Of a stretch of DNA of 64,000 bases, positions 16,816-25,614 are shown in pieces (position 1 is the stretch's first letter; each line of letters begins with the position of its first letter). The position numbers and the translations under genes were made by a program. This stretch comes from Paraburkholderia piptadeniae. Its GTDB lineage: Bacteria; Pseudomonadota; Gammaproteobacteria; Burkholderiales; Burkholderiaceae. The notes beneath the pieces were generated by a model. That model was given only the letters and a program-made list of their open reading frames with translations, did not search any database and was not told the DNA's origin. The DNA lies in the NCBI RefSeq assembly GCF_900007165.1, contig NZ_CYGY02000064.1, positions 1-64,000 on the forward strand. Reading direction: 5' to 3'.

Positions 16816-17691
16816 TTGTGCGTCGATTTATGCATCGATCCGCGTGCATATGACGGTCACGCAATCATCAGGGCACCATCGGCCTTCGCAATTCGCAAAT
16901 ACAAGCGCGTAGCTGGCCCGTCCTTAAATTTTCCTTTTCAATATTCCGGTGAAGCGGTTCCGACATATGTTCGTCCGCACATCGCGCGAAGCCTTCTAAT
17001 GCGGATGGTTCGCGCGATACGCCGCCGCATCCGCACAAAAAACGGGTATGGTCATTGCGTCGCAATTGGAGTCCACGATGACGAACCCAAGGCGTGCCTC
17101 CGCCGGGGCCATCCGATTTCGCATAACGTAGAGCGAGTGCATTCACCATCCTCTATCCGCTCAGCGGTCCGAAATACGAAATAAAACGATTAGCCGTTTC
17201 GGATCGCGCATCAAACCCCCGCTTTAAATCGTTTCCGGTTTCAAAAATATTCGAATTCAGTGCTTCGATAAATGGCTTCGTCAGACGCCAAATAAAGCAA
17301 GGCTTATTTCTCGTTGATTCGCTGATCTGCGCTTTACTAAGGTGCGCTTTCTGCATAGGATGAAGTTGCACTTTTTTCCGCCCAGAGCCAGGCGAACAAG
17401 TAAAAAATTAATCGCAATTATTCACGGAATAGCTTTGCGGAATATTTTGCGGTCCATATGAAGATTCATATGAAGCAATCGCTGTAGTCCGATTCTCTTT
17501 TTGCTTCATGTCATTGCATTCATTCAACGACGGAATGCATTAGTAGCACGTAGTCGCAGCTCTATTCGTGAAGGTGAGTCGTCGCGCGCCCGATTCCAGC
17601 GCCGTCGCACCCGTTGCATCGCGCACAACAACGAAGACGTTCGCACTTGCCGCGGCTTTTCAGGTGCAAACGTCTTGAGGAACGGTAAGCC
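16816..17691. other. AT-richer spacer between tRNA-Ser and the sensor kinase
   Basis: 876 bases with no convincing gene. Composition drops clearly below the neighbours from about 17140 to 17530. A direct repeat CATATGAAG occurs at about 17454-17463 and 17466-17475. A 72-codon minus-strand frame at 17153-17371 has only a weak ribosome site. The stretch may be decayed insertion DNA next to a tRNA, or the regulatory region of the kinase; no duplicated tRNA end was recognised. Confidence 0.4.
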
Positions 17692-19032
17692 ATGCACATC
17701 GCCATTTCTGCTGTCACGGTCGCGGTGGCTGCAATCGTCATCTGGTGGTCGCTTCATCCGCGACGGGTCGCTTCCGCTCGCGAGGGGGTGTTCGCGCATA
17801 CGCGCAATGGCACGTCTGTCGTGCCGATGCTTCATCGCGTGACGGATGCTGTTGCGCACTTGCGGCCGACGCGCGGCGCCGCCGGTCTCTTTGCCGTCAC
17901 GCGTCGGCAGCCCGGCACGATGACGGAGCTTGCCGACGTGTTCGAATGTTTGCCCGTCGCGTCCGTCGTCTTCGACGAGCATGGCGTGATCGTGCTCGCC
18001 AACGCGCAGGCCGAGTGGCTTTTCGACTATCGGCGCGGCGTGCTGAGCGGCGCGTGTGTCGGCCTCGTCGCGCCGGCGCTGTCGCAGGAGCGCTGCGCGG
18101 GCACGGGCGCGTCGCAGAACGTGAGCGGGCCGGCCGTGACCGCCACGCGCAATCTGCGCGCGCGTCGCCGCGACGGCAGCGAGTTCCCCGTCGAGATCGC
18201 GACGAGCACGATCCGTTACGAAGGACGCGTCGCGACCGTCGCGTTCATCACCGATATGACCGAGCGCTTCGAACTCGAACGCAATCGCCGGGAGCTTGCG
18301 CATCTGACGCGCGTCTCGATGATGGGCGAGCTTGCCGCGTCGCTCGCGCACGAACTGAACCAGCCGCTGACGGCTATCCTCAGCAACGGCCAGGCCGCGC
18401 AGCGCTTCATGGATAAGGAGCCGATCGACCTTGCCGAAGTGCGCGACATCCTCAAGGACATCGTCGACGACAGCGGCCGCGCAAGCGAAGTGATACGCCG
18501 GATGCGCGCCTTCGTGAAGAAGGAGGAGCAACAGCAACTCGCGAATCTCGATGCCGGCGGATTGCTGCGCGATGTGGCGTTGCTCGTGCATAGCGATGCC
18601 GTCGCGCGCGGCATCCATGTGTCGCATGTTATCGACGACGGACTGCCGCCCGTGCGCGGCGACAAGGTGCAACTCCAGCAGGTGCTGCTGAATCTGCTGC
18701 TCAACGCGTTCGATGCCGTCAGCGAGTGCGACGCGCCCAGCCGCGTGGTTGCGCTCTTTGCGCAACCCGATCGCGAAGGCATGGTGCGCATTGCCGTGCG
18801 AGACCGGGGACATGGACTGACGGCCGACAAGCTCGAATGCATCTTCAAGCCGTTCGTCACGTCGAAGCCGCAGGGGCTGGGGCTCGGTCTGTCGATCAGC
18901 CGCTCGATCGTGCAGATGCACGGCGGCCGCTTGTGGGCCGAGACCAATCCGGATCAGGGCGTGACGTTCTATATCGCGTTGCCCGCATCGCGAGACGCAT
19001 GCAACGCGGGCGCTGCGCAGGCGGCGTCATGA
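17692..19032 (+). CDS. FixL-like sensor histidine kinase with PAS domain
   Basis: 446 residues. One N-terminal membrane helix (about 3-22), a PAS domain (about 78-205, from FECLPVASVVFDEHG to VAFITDMTER), a HisKA dimerisation helix with phospho-acceptor His220 in SLAHELNQPL, and a C-terminal HATPase with N box LLLNAFDA, G1 VRDRGHGL and G2 GLGLGLSISRSIVQMHGG. The PAS region lacks the histidine arrangement expected for haem-binding FixL, so oxygen sensing is not implied. GAGGAACGG precedes the ATG. The stop overlaps the start of the response-regulator gene (ATGA), so the two form a translationally coupled pair. Confidence 0.92.
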   Translation: MHIAISAVTVAVAAIVIWWSLHPRRVASAREGVFAHTRNGTSVVPMLHRVTDAVAHLRPTRGAAGLFAVTRRQPGTMTELADVFECLPVASVVFDEHGVIVLANAQAEWLFDYRRGVLSGACVGLVAPALSQERCAGTGASQNVSGPAVTATRNLRARRRDGSEFPVEIATSTIRYEGRVATVAFITDMTERFELERNRRELAHLTRVSMMGELAASLAHELNQPLTAILSNGQAAQRFMDKEPIDLAEVRDILKDIVDDSGRASEVIRRMRAFVKKEEQQQLANLDAGGLLRDVALLVHSDAVARGIHVSHVIDDGLPPVRGDKVQLQQVLLNLLLNAFDAVSECDAPSRVVALFAQPDREGMVRIAVRDRGHGLTADKLECIFKPFVTSKPQGLGLGLSISRSIVQMHGGRLWAETNPDQGVTFYIALPASRDACNAGAAQAAS

Positions 19033-19802
19033 GCGACATGAACGGCACGAACGACACGATGAGCGATGTCGCGACGCAAGCGGCCGCACTCGTCTATATC
19101 GTCGACGACGACCCGTCGGTGCGCCGCGCGCTGACGCGTCTCGTCAAATCCGCCGGCTACGGCGTCGAGGCGTACGGCTCGGCGCGCGACTTTCTCGATC
19201 ATGCGTGCGCCGGGCATGCGCCCGCCTGCGTGGTCCTCGACGTGCAGTTGCCCGATCTGAGCGGACTCGAATTGCAGCGCGAACTCGATGAGCGTTTGCC
19301 CATCATCTTTCTGACGGGACACGGCGACATCGCGATGACGGTCGGCGCAATCAAGGCGGGCGCGACCGATTTCCTCACCAAGCCCGTGCGCGACGACGAC
19401 CTGTTGCGTGCGATCGAACAGGCGCTCGCGCATTCGGTGCAAGTCTCGAACGCGATGCACGAGCTCGAAGTGCTGCTCAGCCGCGTCGGGCGTCTGACGG
19501 TGCGCGAGCGCGAAGTGATGAATCTCATCGTGCTCGGCCGTCTGAACAAGCAGGTTGCGTGCGAACTCGGCACCGTCGAGAAGACCGTGAAGGCGCATCG
19601 CGCGCGCGTGATGCAGAAGATGGAAGTCAGTTCGCTCGCCGAGCTTGTGCGCATCGCCGACAAGATCGCCGTTGCGAGTGTCACACGCAATCCCTTCAGT
19701 TCGCAGGCACCGCATACGAGCGCACCCCATGTTGCGCGCGAGGCCACGCGCGAGCGGATACGGGACCAAGGTCCAATACCACGGGCGCCCGCAGTCTCAT
19801 AG
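19029..19802 (+). CDS. FixJ-family response regulator (REC plus LuxR-type HTH)
   Basis: 257 residues from the ATG at 19029, overlapping the kinase stop. The receiver domain (about 18-135) has the acidic pocket VDDDPS and phospho-acceptor Asp71 in VLDVQLPD; Lys of FLTKPV completes the site. The C-terminal LuxR-type helix-turn-helix (about 150-220) contains LTVREREVMNLIVLGRLNKQVA and GTVEKTVKAHRARVMQKM. It is the natural partner of the upstream kinase. NarL/FixJ-type HTH domains bind short palindromes; two near-identical ones at 19762 and 20320 are good candidate targets. Confidence 0.92.
   Translation: MSDMNGTNDTMSDVATQAAALVYIVDDDPSVRRALTRLVKSAGYGVEAYGSARDFLDHACAGHAPACVVLDVQLPDLSGLELQRELDERLPIIFLTGHGDIAMTVGAIKAGATDFLTKPVRDDDLLRAIEQALAHSVQVSNAMHELEVLLSRVGRLTVREREVMNLIVLGRLNKQVACELGTVEKTVKAHRARVMQKMEVSSLAELVRIADKIAVASVTRNPFSSQAPHTSAPHVAREATRERIRDQGPIPRAPAVS
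19762..19777. promoter_or_regulatory. Operator-like palindrome, copy 1
   Basis: GGGACCAAGGTCCAAT: arms GGACC and GGTCC around AA. It shares 15 identical bases (GGACCAAGGTCCAAT) with copy 2 at 20320-20335. It lies inside the 3' end of the FixJ-like gene, 86 bases before the lone receiver gene. The half-site layout resembles sites of NarL/FixJ-family regulators such as DosR (GGGACT/AGTCCC). Confidence 0.6.
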
Positions 19803-19863
19803 TCTATTGCTGAAGCGTTCACGCATCGCTGTGTGCGCGCGGCCGGTCAATGGACTATTCAGA

Positions 19864-20250
19864 ATGGGCACAGACAAACCATTCGTCGTCGTCGTGGACG
19901 ACGATGCGTCGGTGGGCAGGGCGATCAAGCGCCTGTTGCGCTCCGTCGGGATTGCGGCCGACACGTACGCGAGTGGCGATGAGTTTCTCGACGTGCTGTC
20001 GGCCACGCCTGCGTATCGCCCCCACTGCGTGATACTCGACGTGCAGATGCCCGGCTCCAACGGGATCGAGGTCCAGCGCCGGCTGGCGGGCAGCACCGTG
20101 CCCGTCATTTTCATCACCGCCCACGACGACGCGGGCGTGCGCGAAGCCGCGCTTGCGGCGGGTGCGAGGGCCTATTTGCGCAAGCCATTCAACGACGTGC
20201 TTTTCATCAGGACAGTGTGTGCCGTGCTCGGCATCGCTGCGCCGCTATGA
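19864..20250 (+). CDS. Single-domain response regulator (receiver only)
   Basis: 128 residues from the ATG at 19864. The protein is a receiver domain only: VVVVDDDASVG gives the acidic pocket, Asp59 in VILDVQMPG is the phospho-acceptor, and YLRKPF supplies the conserved Lys. No output domain is present. Such proteins act as phosphate sinks, relays or allosteric partners; with a FixL/FixJ-like pair just upstream it may tune that pathway. An operator-like palindrome lies 86 bases upstream. Confidence 0.88.
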   Translation: MGTDKPFVVVVDDDASVGRAIKRLLRSVGIAADTYASGDEFLDVLSATPAYRPHCVILDVQMPGSNGIEVQRRLAGSTVPVIFITAHDDAGVREAALAAGARAYLRKPFNDVLFIRTVCAVLGIAAPL

Positions 20251-20319
20251 CATTTCTCGTCGCGCGAACGAAGGGCGTCGAACGCTTGCGTGCGAGGTCC
20301 GCGCGGCCAAAAAAGGGTA

Positions 20320-20335
20320 TTGGACCAAGGTCCAA
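20320..20335. promoter_or_regulatory. Operator-like palindrome, copy 2
   Basis: TTGGACCAAGGTCCAA is a perfect inverted repeat with 7-base arms around AA, followed by T to match copy 1 over 15 bases. It sits about 137 bases upstream of the glycine-zipper gene that opens the efflux/Pqi operon, in promoter territory. Confidence 0.65.
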
Positions 20336-20472
20336 TTGTCTTTGCCATGGCCGGATTCCACACTTCATTGCATTGGAGTTGCCAGGCCGACTGGCGCATC
20401 TGGATTCGCCCGCCGCGCGATGCGCGAGCAACGGGTACGACGGGCAAACGTATCGACTTGGGGAGATTGATC

Positions 20473-20949
20473 ATGAAACAGGCGCTTCCTGTCACATGGA
20501 TGCTTGCCGCGTTGCTGCTGGCAGACGTTGCATCGGCCCAGCAGCCGATCTTCTACCCGGCCAAGGGCCAGAGCCAGCAGAAGCAGGCTAACGACATGTC
20601 GCAATGCCAGAGCTGGGTGACGCAGAACACGGGTGTCAATCCCGCCGTGCTCGCGCAGAACGCGGCGAACCAGCCGCCGCCGCCCCAGCAGTCGGGACAG
20701 CGCTTGCGCGGCGCGGCAGGCGGCGCGGCGACGGGCGCGGCGATCGGCGCGATCGCGGGCGACGCCGGCAAGGGCGCGGCAGCGGGTGCAATCGCGGGCA
20801 CGGTGGTGGGCGGTTCGCGGCAGCGCCGCCAGGCGGCCGCCGCGCAGGAGCAGCAGCAGGCCGCTCAACAGCAGACATCGCAGCAGATGGCGACATGGAA
20901 CCGCGCGCTTGCAGCATGCATGAACGGACGCGGATATACGGTGCAATGA
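20473..20949 (+). CDS. Secreted glycine-zipper protein
   Basis: 158 residues from the ATG at 20473 with GGGGAGA upstream. The signal peptide ends near ADVASA-QQ (about 22). After a segment with MSQCQSW, a glycine zipper (about 77-116, GAAGGAATGAAIGAIAG then GKGAAAGAIAGTVVGG) could insert into or associate with a membrane. A Gln/Ala-rich stretch follows, and a second Cys lies near the end (AACMNGRGY), so a disulfide is possible. It lies 23 bases before the efflux adaptor gene and is probably the first gene of that operon. Molecular function is unknown. Confidence 0.82.
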   Translation: MKQALPVTWMLAALLLADVASAQQPIFYPAKGQSQQKQANDMSQCQSWVTQNTGVNPAVLAQNAANQPPPPQQSGQRLRGAAGGAATGAAIGAIAGDAGKGAAAGAIAGTVVGGSRQRRQAAAAQEQQQAAQQQTSQQMATWNRALAACMNGRGYTVQ

Positions 20950-20972
20950 CGCGGCGATCGAAGGGGGCCACG

Positions 20973-22325
20973 ATGAACTGTCGATCGCAAGTTGCGTTGT
21001 TCGGGGCGGACTCAGCCGCCGTGCGGCGCGCGGGCCGCATGATGCCGCGTCTCGCGCTGGCGTCGGCGCTCGTGTGCGTCCTTTCCCTTTCCCTCAACGC
21101 CTGCAAGAAGGCCCCCGCGGAGGCGGCCCGTCCGCCCGTCGAGGTGACGGTGGTCACGGTCGCGCAAAAGGAAACACCCGTCGCATTCGAATTCACCGCG
21201 CAGACGCAAAGCTCGCGCGAGGTCGAGATCCGCGCGCGCGTCGAGGGCTTTCTCGAGAGGCGCATGTACACGGAAGGCGCGCTCGTTCAGCCCGGCCAGG
21301 TGCTGTTCGTGATGGATCGCAAGCCGTTCGAGGCCGCGCTGCAAACGGCCAAGGGCGCGCTCGCGCAGCAGCAGGCGCGACTGCTCGTGACCAAGCAGAA
21401 CCTCGCGCGCGTGGTCCCGCTCGCCGCGCAGAACGCGTTGAGCAAGAAGGACCTCGACGATGCGACGGGCAACGAGAAGCAGGCCGAAGCCGCCGTGATC
21501 GCCGCGCAGGGCGAAGTGCAGACGGCCGAGCTGAACCTGAGCTACACGACGATCCGCTCGCCGCTCAAGGGCCTTTCCAGCTTCGCGCGCGTGCAGGACG
21601 GCAGCTATGTGACGCCCACGCAGTCGGGGCTGCTCACCTACGTCTATCAGCTCGATCCGATGTGGGTGAACTTCAGCATCTCGGAGAACGAGCTGCTGCG
21701 CTATCGCGAGCAGGTCACGAAGGGCCTGCTGCGCTTTCCGCCCGACAACGAGTTCGACGTGACGGTGATACTCGCCGACGGCTCGATCTATCCGCAGCAG
21801 GGGCGCATCGACTTCACGAACCCCGCGTTCAGCCAGGAGACGGGCACCTTCCTCGTGCGCGCCGTGTTCGGGAATCCCAACGGCACGCTCAAGCCCGGCC
21901 AGTTCGTGCGTGCGAAGGTGTCGGGCGCCGTGCGGCCCAACGCGATTCTCGTGCCGCAGCGCGCGGTGCTGCAGGGCGCGAAGAGCCACTTCGTGTGGGT
22001 GCTCGACCAGAACGGGAACCCGCATCAGCGTGTGATCGATGTCGGCGACTGGCACGGTGACGACTGGTTCGTCAATGAAGGGCTGAAGCCGGGCGAGCGC
22101 GTGGTGGTCGACGGCGCGATCCGCGTGTCGTCGGATGCGACGATCAAGGTGGTGAGCGCGCCGGCTGCGCCAGGCGCTCCAGCGCCCGCATCCGCGCCTG
22201 CTGCGGCGGCGTCGGCACCGGCATCGACGCTGGCGCAAGCACAAACACAAGCGCAACCGCAAACGCAACTACAAACGCAGGCGCATCCCGGCAGCAGCGG
22301 AACGAGCAGCAGCACGAGTCCCTGA
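20973..22325 (+). CDS. RND efflux periplasmic adaptor (AcrA/MexA-like lipoprotein)
   Basis: 450 residues from the ATG at 20973, which has AAGGGGG upstream. The leader ends in a probable lipobox around Cys44 (SLNAC). Family layout: beta-barrel start VEVTVVTVAQKETPVAFEFTAQTQ, lipoyl half-motifs VEIRARVEGFLERR and LSYTTIRSPLKG flanking a coiled-coil hairpin (about 125-195), then barrel and membrane-proximal domains. The adaptor bridges the RND pump and outer-membrane channel. The last 50 residues are a low-complexity Ala/Gln/Thr/Pro tail encoded by short repeats, not part of the usual fold. The pump gene follows after 39 bases. Confidence 0.93.
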   Translation: MNCRSQVALFGADSAAVRRAGRMMPRLALASALVCVLSLSLNACKKAPAEAARPPVEVTVVTVAQKETPVAFEFTAQTQSSREVEIRARVEGFLERRMYTEGALVQPGQVLFVMDRKPFEAALQTAKGALAQQQARLLVTKQNLARVVPLAAQNALSKKDLDDATGNEKQAEAAVIAAQGEVQTAELNLSYTTIRSPLKGLSSFARVQDGSYVTPTQSGLLTYVYQLDPMWVNFSISENELLRYREQVTKGLLRFPPDNEFDVTVILADGSIYPQQGRIDFTNPAFSQETGTFLVRAVFGNPNGTLKPGQFVRAKVSGAVRPNAILVPQRAVLQGAKSHFVWVLDQNGNPHQRVIDVGDWHGDDWFVNEGLKPGERVVVDGAIRVSSDATIKVVSAPAAPGAPAPASAPAAAASAPASTLAQAQTQAQPQTQLQTQAHPGSSGTSSSTSP

Positions 22326-22364
22326 TCCGATGACGACCCGACGCCGTCCGGCGCAACCGATCCG

Positions 22365-25300
22365 ATGAACATCTCTCACTTCTGCATCGACCGTCCGATC
22401 TTCGCCTCGGTCATCTCGATCGTCATCACGCTGGGCGGCGCGCTGACAATGCTCGCGCTGCCGACCGCGCAGTACCCCGACATCACGCCGCCGCAGATCA
22501 CGATCTCCGCGACCTATCCGGGCGCGAGCGCCGACGTGGTCGCCAACAACGTCGCCGCGCCGATCGAGCAGCAGGTCAACGGCGCGGACAACATGATCTA
22601 CATGAGCTCGTCGAGCTCGTCGACGGGCAACCTGACGATCAACGCGTACTTCCAGATCGGCACGAACCCCGAGCTCGCGCAGGTCGACGTGCAGAACCGC
22701 GTGAATCTCGCGCTGCCGCAGCTGCCGCAGTCGGTGACGGCGCAGGGCGTGCAGGTGCAGAAGAAGTCGCAGGCCTTCATGATGGTGATCGCGATCTACT
22801 CGCCCACCGAGCGCTACGACGCGACCTACATCGCGAACTACGCGAACGTCTACGTGCTCGATGCGCTCAAGCGCATACCCGGCGCGAACCAGTCGAGCAT
22901 CTTCGGCACGCCCGACTACGCGATGCGCATCTGGCTGCGCCCCGACCGCATGGCGCAGCTAGGCATCACGGCCGCCGACGTGCAGCGCGCCGTCGCCAAC
23001 CAGAACCAGCAGTTCGCGGTCGGGCGCCTCGGCCAGTCGCCGACGGGCAACCCCGTCGAGCAGTCGTTCGCGGTGACCACATCGGGACGGCTCACCGAGC
23101 CGGGCGAGTTCGAGAACATCATCATCCGCGCGCAGAGCGGGGGCGCGGCGATCGTGCGCCTGAAGGACATCGGGCGCGCCGAGCTCGGCCAGAAGGACTA
23201 TTCGATCCGCAGCCGCTTCCAGGGCAAGCCCGCCACCGTGCTCGCCGTCTACCAGCAGCCGGGCGCCAACGCGCTCGACGTGTCAAAGCAGGTGCGCGCG
23301 TCGCTCGCCGAGATGAAGAAGTCGTTCCCCGAGGGCATCGACTACGAGATCGCGATGGACACCACCGAGTTCACGCGGGCGTCGATCTCGGACGTGGTGC
23401 ACACGTTCTTCGAGGCCGTCGTGCTGGTGGTGATCGTCGTGTTCGTGTTCCTGCAGAGCCTGCGCGCGACGCTGATCCCGGTGCTGGCCGTGCCCGTGTC
23501 GATCGTCGGCACGTTCATGGGGATGGAGGCGCTCGGCTTCTCGATCAACATGCTCACGCTGTTCGGCATGGTGCTCGCAATCGGTATCGTGGTGGACGAC
23601 GCGATCGTCGTGATCGAGAACGTCGAGCGCAACATGACGGTGCACAAGCTCGATCCGAAGACGGCCGCCAAGCAGGCGATGGACGAAGTGGCGGGCCCCG
23701 TGGTCGCGATCGTGCTCGTGCTGTGCGCGGTGTTCGTGCCCGTGGCGTTTCTCGGCGGCATCACCGGGCAGATGTACAAGCAGTTCGCGATCACGATCGC
23801 GATTTCGGTGGTGATCTCGGGCATCGTCGCGCTCACGCTGTCGCCCGCGCTCGCATCGCTGCTGCTCAAGCCCGGGCATCACGAGAAGAAGGGCTTTTTC
23901 CGCTGGTTCGACAACCAGTTCGCGCGGATGACGGCGGGCTACACGCGTGCGGTGCGCGTCATCATCAAGCGCTTCGTGATCGCGCTGCTGCTCTTTGCCG
24001 GCATGATCGCGCTGTCCGTCATGATGATGCGCTCGATCCCGACCGCGTTCCTGCCGCCCGAGGACCAGGGCTATCTGCTGGGCGCCGTGATCATGCCCGA
24101 TGCGGCGTCGCTGGACCGCACGGGCCAGGTGTCGGACCGCGTGTCCGAGTACTTCATGAAGCAGCCCGCCGTCGGCAGCATCACGACCGTCGATGGCTTC
24201 AGCATTCTCGACAGCCAGAACAAGAACAACTCGTCGACCTTCTTCGTGGGCTTCAAGAGTTTCGACGAGCGCTACAAGTCGGACAATATCCGCACGCAGA
24301 ATGCGCGCGCCGTGCTCGTCGACGCATACAAGGCGCTGTCGCAGGTCCGCGAGGGCATCGTCGTGCCGCTGAATCCGCCGTCGATCCCAGGTCTCGGCAC
24401 CACGGGCGGCACCGAGATGTGGATTCAGAGCAAGGGCGACGCGACCATCGCGCAGTTCGCCGCCGTCGTCAACGATTTCGTCGCGAGGGCCAAGCAGCGT
24501 CCCGAGCTGACGGGCGTCACGTCGACCTTCAACGCGGACTCGCAGCAACTGCTCGTGGACGTCGACCGCGACAAGGCCGAAACGCTGGGCGTGCCTGTCG
24601 AGGATGTCTACAGCGCGATGCAGACGATGTTCGGCTCGCTGTACGTGTCGCAGTTCAACCGTTCGAGCCGCCTGTGGCAGGTGATCCTGCAGGCCGAGCC
24701 GTCGTATCGGCTGAAGCCCGAGGACCTCACGCAGATCTTCGTGCGCAGCAAGACGGGCAGCATGGTGCCGCTCAAGTCGGTCGTGACTTCGCACTACGTG
24801 ACGGGCCCGGATCTGATCACGCGCTTCAACAACTTCCCGGCCGTGAAGATCACCGCGAACGCGGCGCCCGGCTATGCGTCGGGCCAGGTGATCAGCGCGC
24901 TCGAGGAACTCGCTGCGTCGATGCCATCGGACTACGGCATCGCGTGGAGCGGCGAGGCGTTCGAGGCGAAGCAGTCGGGCGGAACGTCGGGGCTCGTGTT
25001 CGTGTTCGGGCTGATCATGGTGTTCCTGATCCTCGCGGCGCAGTACGAAAAGTGGAGCCTGCCGTTCGGCGTGCTGATGGCGGTGCCGTTCGCGCTCTTC
25101 GGCGCGCTGCTCGCGATCATGCTGCGCGGGCTCAACAACGACGTGTACTTCCAGATCGGCCTGACGATGCTGGTGGCGCTCGCGGCGAAGAACGCGATCC
25201 TGATCTTCGAGTTCGCGGTGATCAACCGCGAGGCGGGCAAGTCCGTGTTCGACGCGACGATGACGGCGGCCGAGGAGCGGCTGCGCCCGATCGTGATGAC

Positions 25301-25613
25301 CTCGCTCGCGTTCATTCTCGGCTGCGTGCCGCTCGCGATCGCGACGGGTGCATCGGCCAACAGCCGCCACTCGATCGGCACGGGCGTGATCGGCGGGATG
25401 CTGGGCGCGACGGCGATTGCCGTGTTCTTCATCCCGATGTTCTTCTGGGCGCTCGAAACGATGTCGGAGAAGAGCGGCAAGAAGAAGGGGGAGACGCCGC
25501 CTTCTTCGCCTGAAGTACAGCCTTCTTCGAAGACGGTACCGCCTTCCGTGCCGGGACCGGCGGGCACGGGCGGACCGACGATCACGCCGTCCGCTCCACG
25601 CGAGGGCGACTGA
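22365..25613 (+). CDS. RND multidrug efflux transporter, HAE-1 family (AcrB/MexB-like)
   Basis: 1082 residues, the size of AcrB plus a 30-residue Pro/Ser tail. It is the inner-membrane proton/drug antiporter of the tripartite pump. It starts MNISHFCIDRPIFASVISIVI, with 12 membrane helices in two halves and large periplasmic loops (about 35-340 and 560-870). Proton-relay residues are present: two Asp in GIVVDDAIVVIENVE (TM4) and Lys in LVALAAKNAILIFEFA (TM10). The substrate range cannot be read from sequence. It is flanked by its adaptor and, two bases downstream, its outer-membrane factor. Confidence 0.96.
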   Translation: MNISHFCIDRPIFASVISIVITLGGALTMLALPTAQYPDITPPQITISATYPGASADVVANNVAAPIEQQVNGADNMIYMSSSSSSTGNLTINAYFQIGTNPELAQVDVQNRVNLALPQLPQSVTAQGVQVQKKSQAFMMVIAIYSPTERYDATYIANYANVYVLDALKRIPGANQSSIFGTPDYAMRIWLRPDRMAQLGITAADVQRAVANQNQQFAVGRLGQSPTGNPVEQSFAVTTSGRLTEPGEFENIIIRAQSGGAAIVRLKDIGRAELGQKDYSIRSRFQGKPATVLAVYQQPGANALDVSKQVRASLAEMKKSFPEGIDYEIAMDTTEFTRASISDVVHTFFEAVVLVVIVVFVFLQSLRATLIPVLAVPVSIVGTFMGMEALGFSINMLTLFGMVLAIGIVVDDAIVVIENVERNMTVHKLDPKTAAKQAMDEVAGPVVAIVLVLCAVFVPVAFLGGITGQMYKQFAITIAISVVISGIVALTLSPALASLLLKPGHHEKKGFFRWFDNQFARMTAGYTRAVRVIIKRFVIALLLFAGMIALSVMMMRSIPTAFLPPEDQGYLLGAVIMPDAASLDRTGQVSDRVSEYFMKQPAVGSITTVDGFSILDSQNKNNSSTFFVGFKSFDERYKSDNIRTQNARAVLVDAYKALSQVREGIVVPLNPPSIPGLGTTGGTEMWIQSKGDATIAQFAAVVNDFVARAKQRPELTGVTSTFNADSQQLLVDVDRDKAETLGVPVEDVYSAMQTMFGSLYVSQFNRSSRLWQVILQAEPSYRLKPEDLTQIFVRSKTGSMVPLKSVVTSHYVTGPDLITRFNNFPAVKITANAAPGYASGQVISALEELAASMPSDYGIAWSGEAFEAKQSGGTSGLVFVFGLIMVFLILAAQYEKWSLPFGVLMAVPFALFGALLAIMLRGLNNDVYFQIGLTMLVALAAKNAILIFEFAVINREAGKSVFDATMTAAEERLRPIVMTSLAFILGCVPLAIATGASANSRHSIGTGVIGGMLGATAIAVFFIPMFFWALETMSEKSGKKKGETPPSSPEVQPSSKTVPPSVPGPAGTGGPTITPSAPREGD

Positions 25614-25614
25614 C

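Noticed and set aside
17153..17371. 72-codon minus-strand frame in the AT-rich spacer
   Set aside because: Only a distant GGCGGA as ribosome site and no recognisable features; kept as part of the gene-free region.
17692..19032. Haem-based oxygen sensing by the FixL-like kinase
   Set aside because: The PAS domain has no histidine at the place expected for haem ligation.
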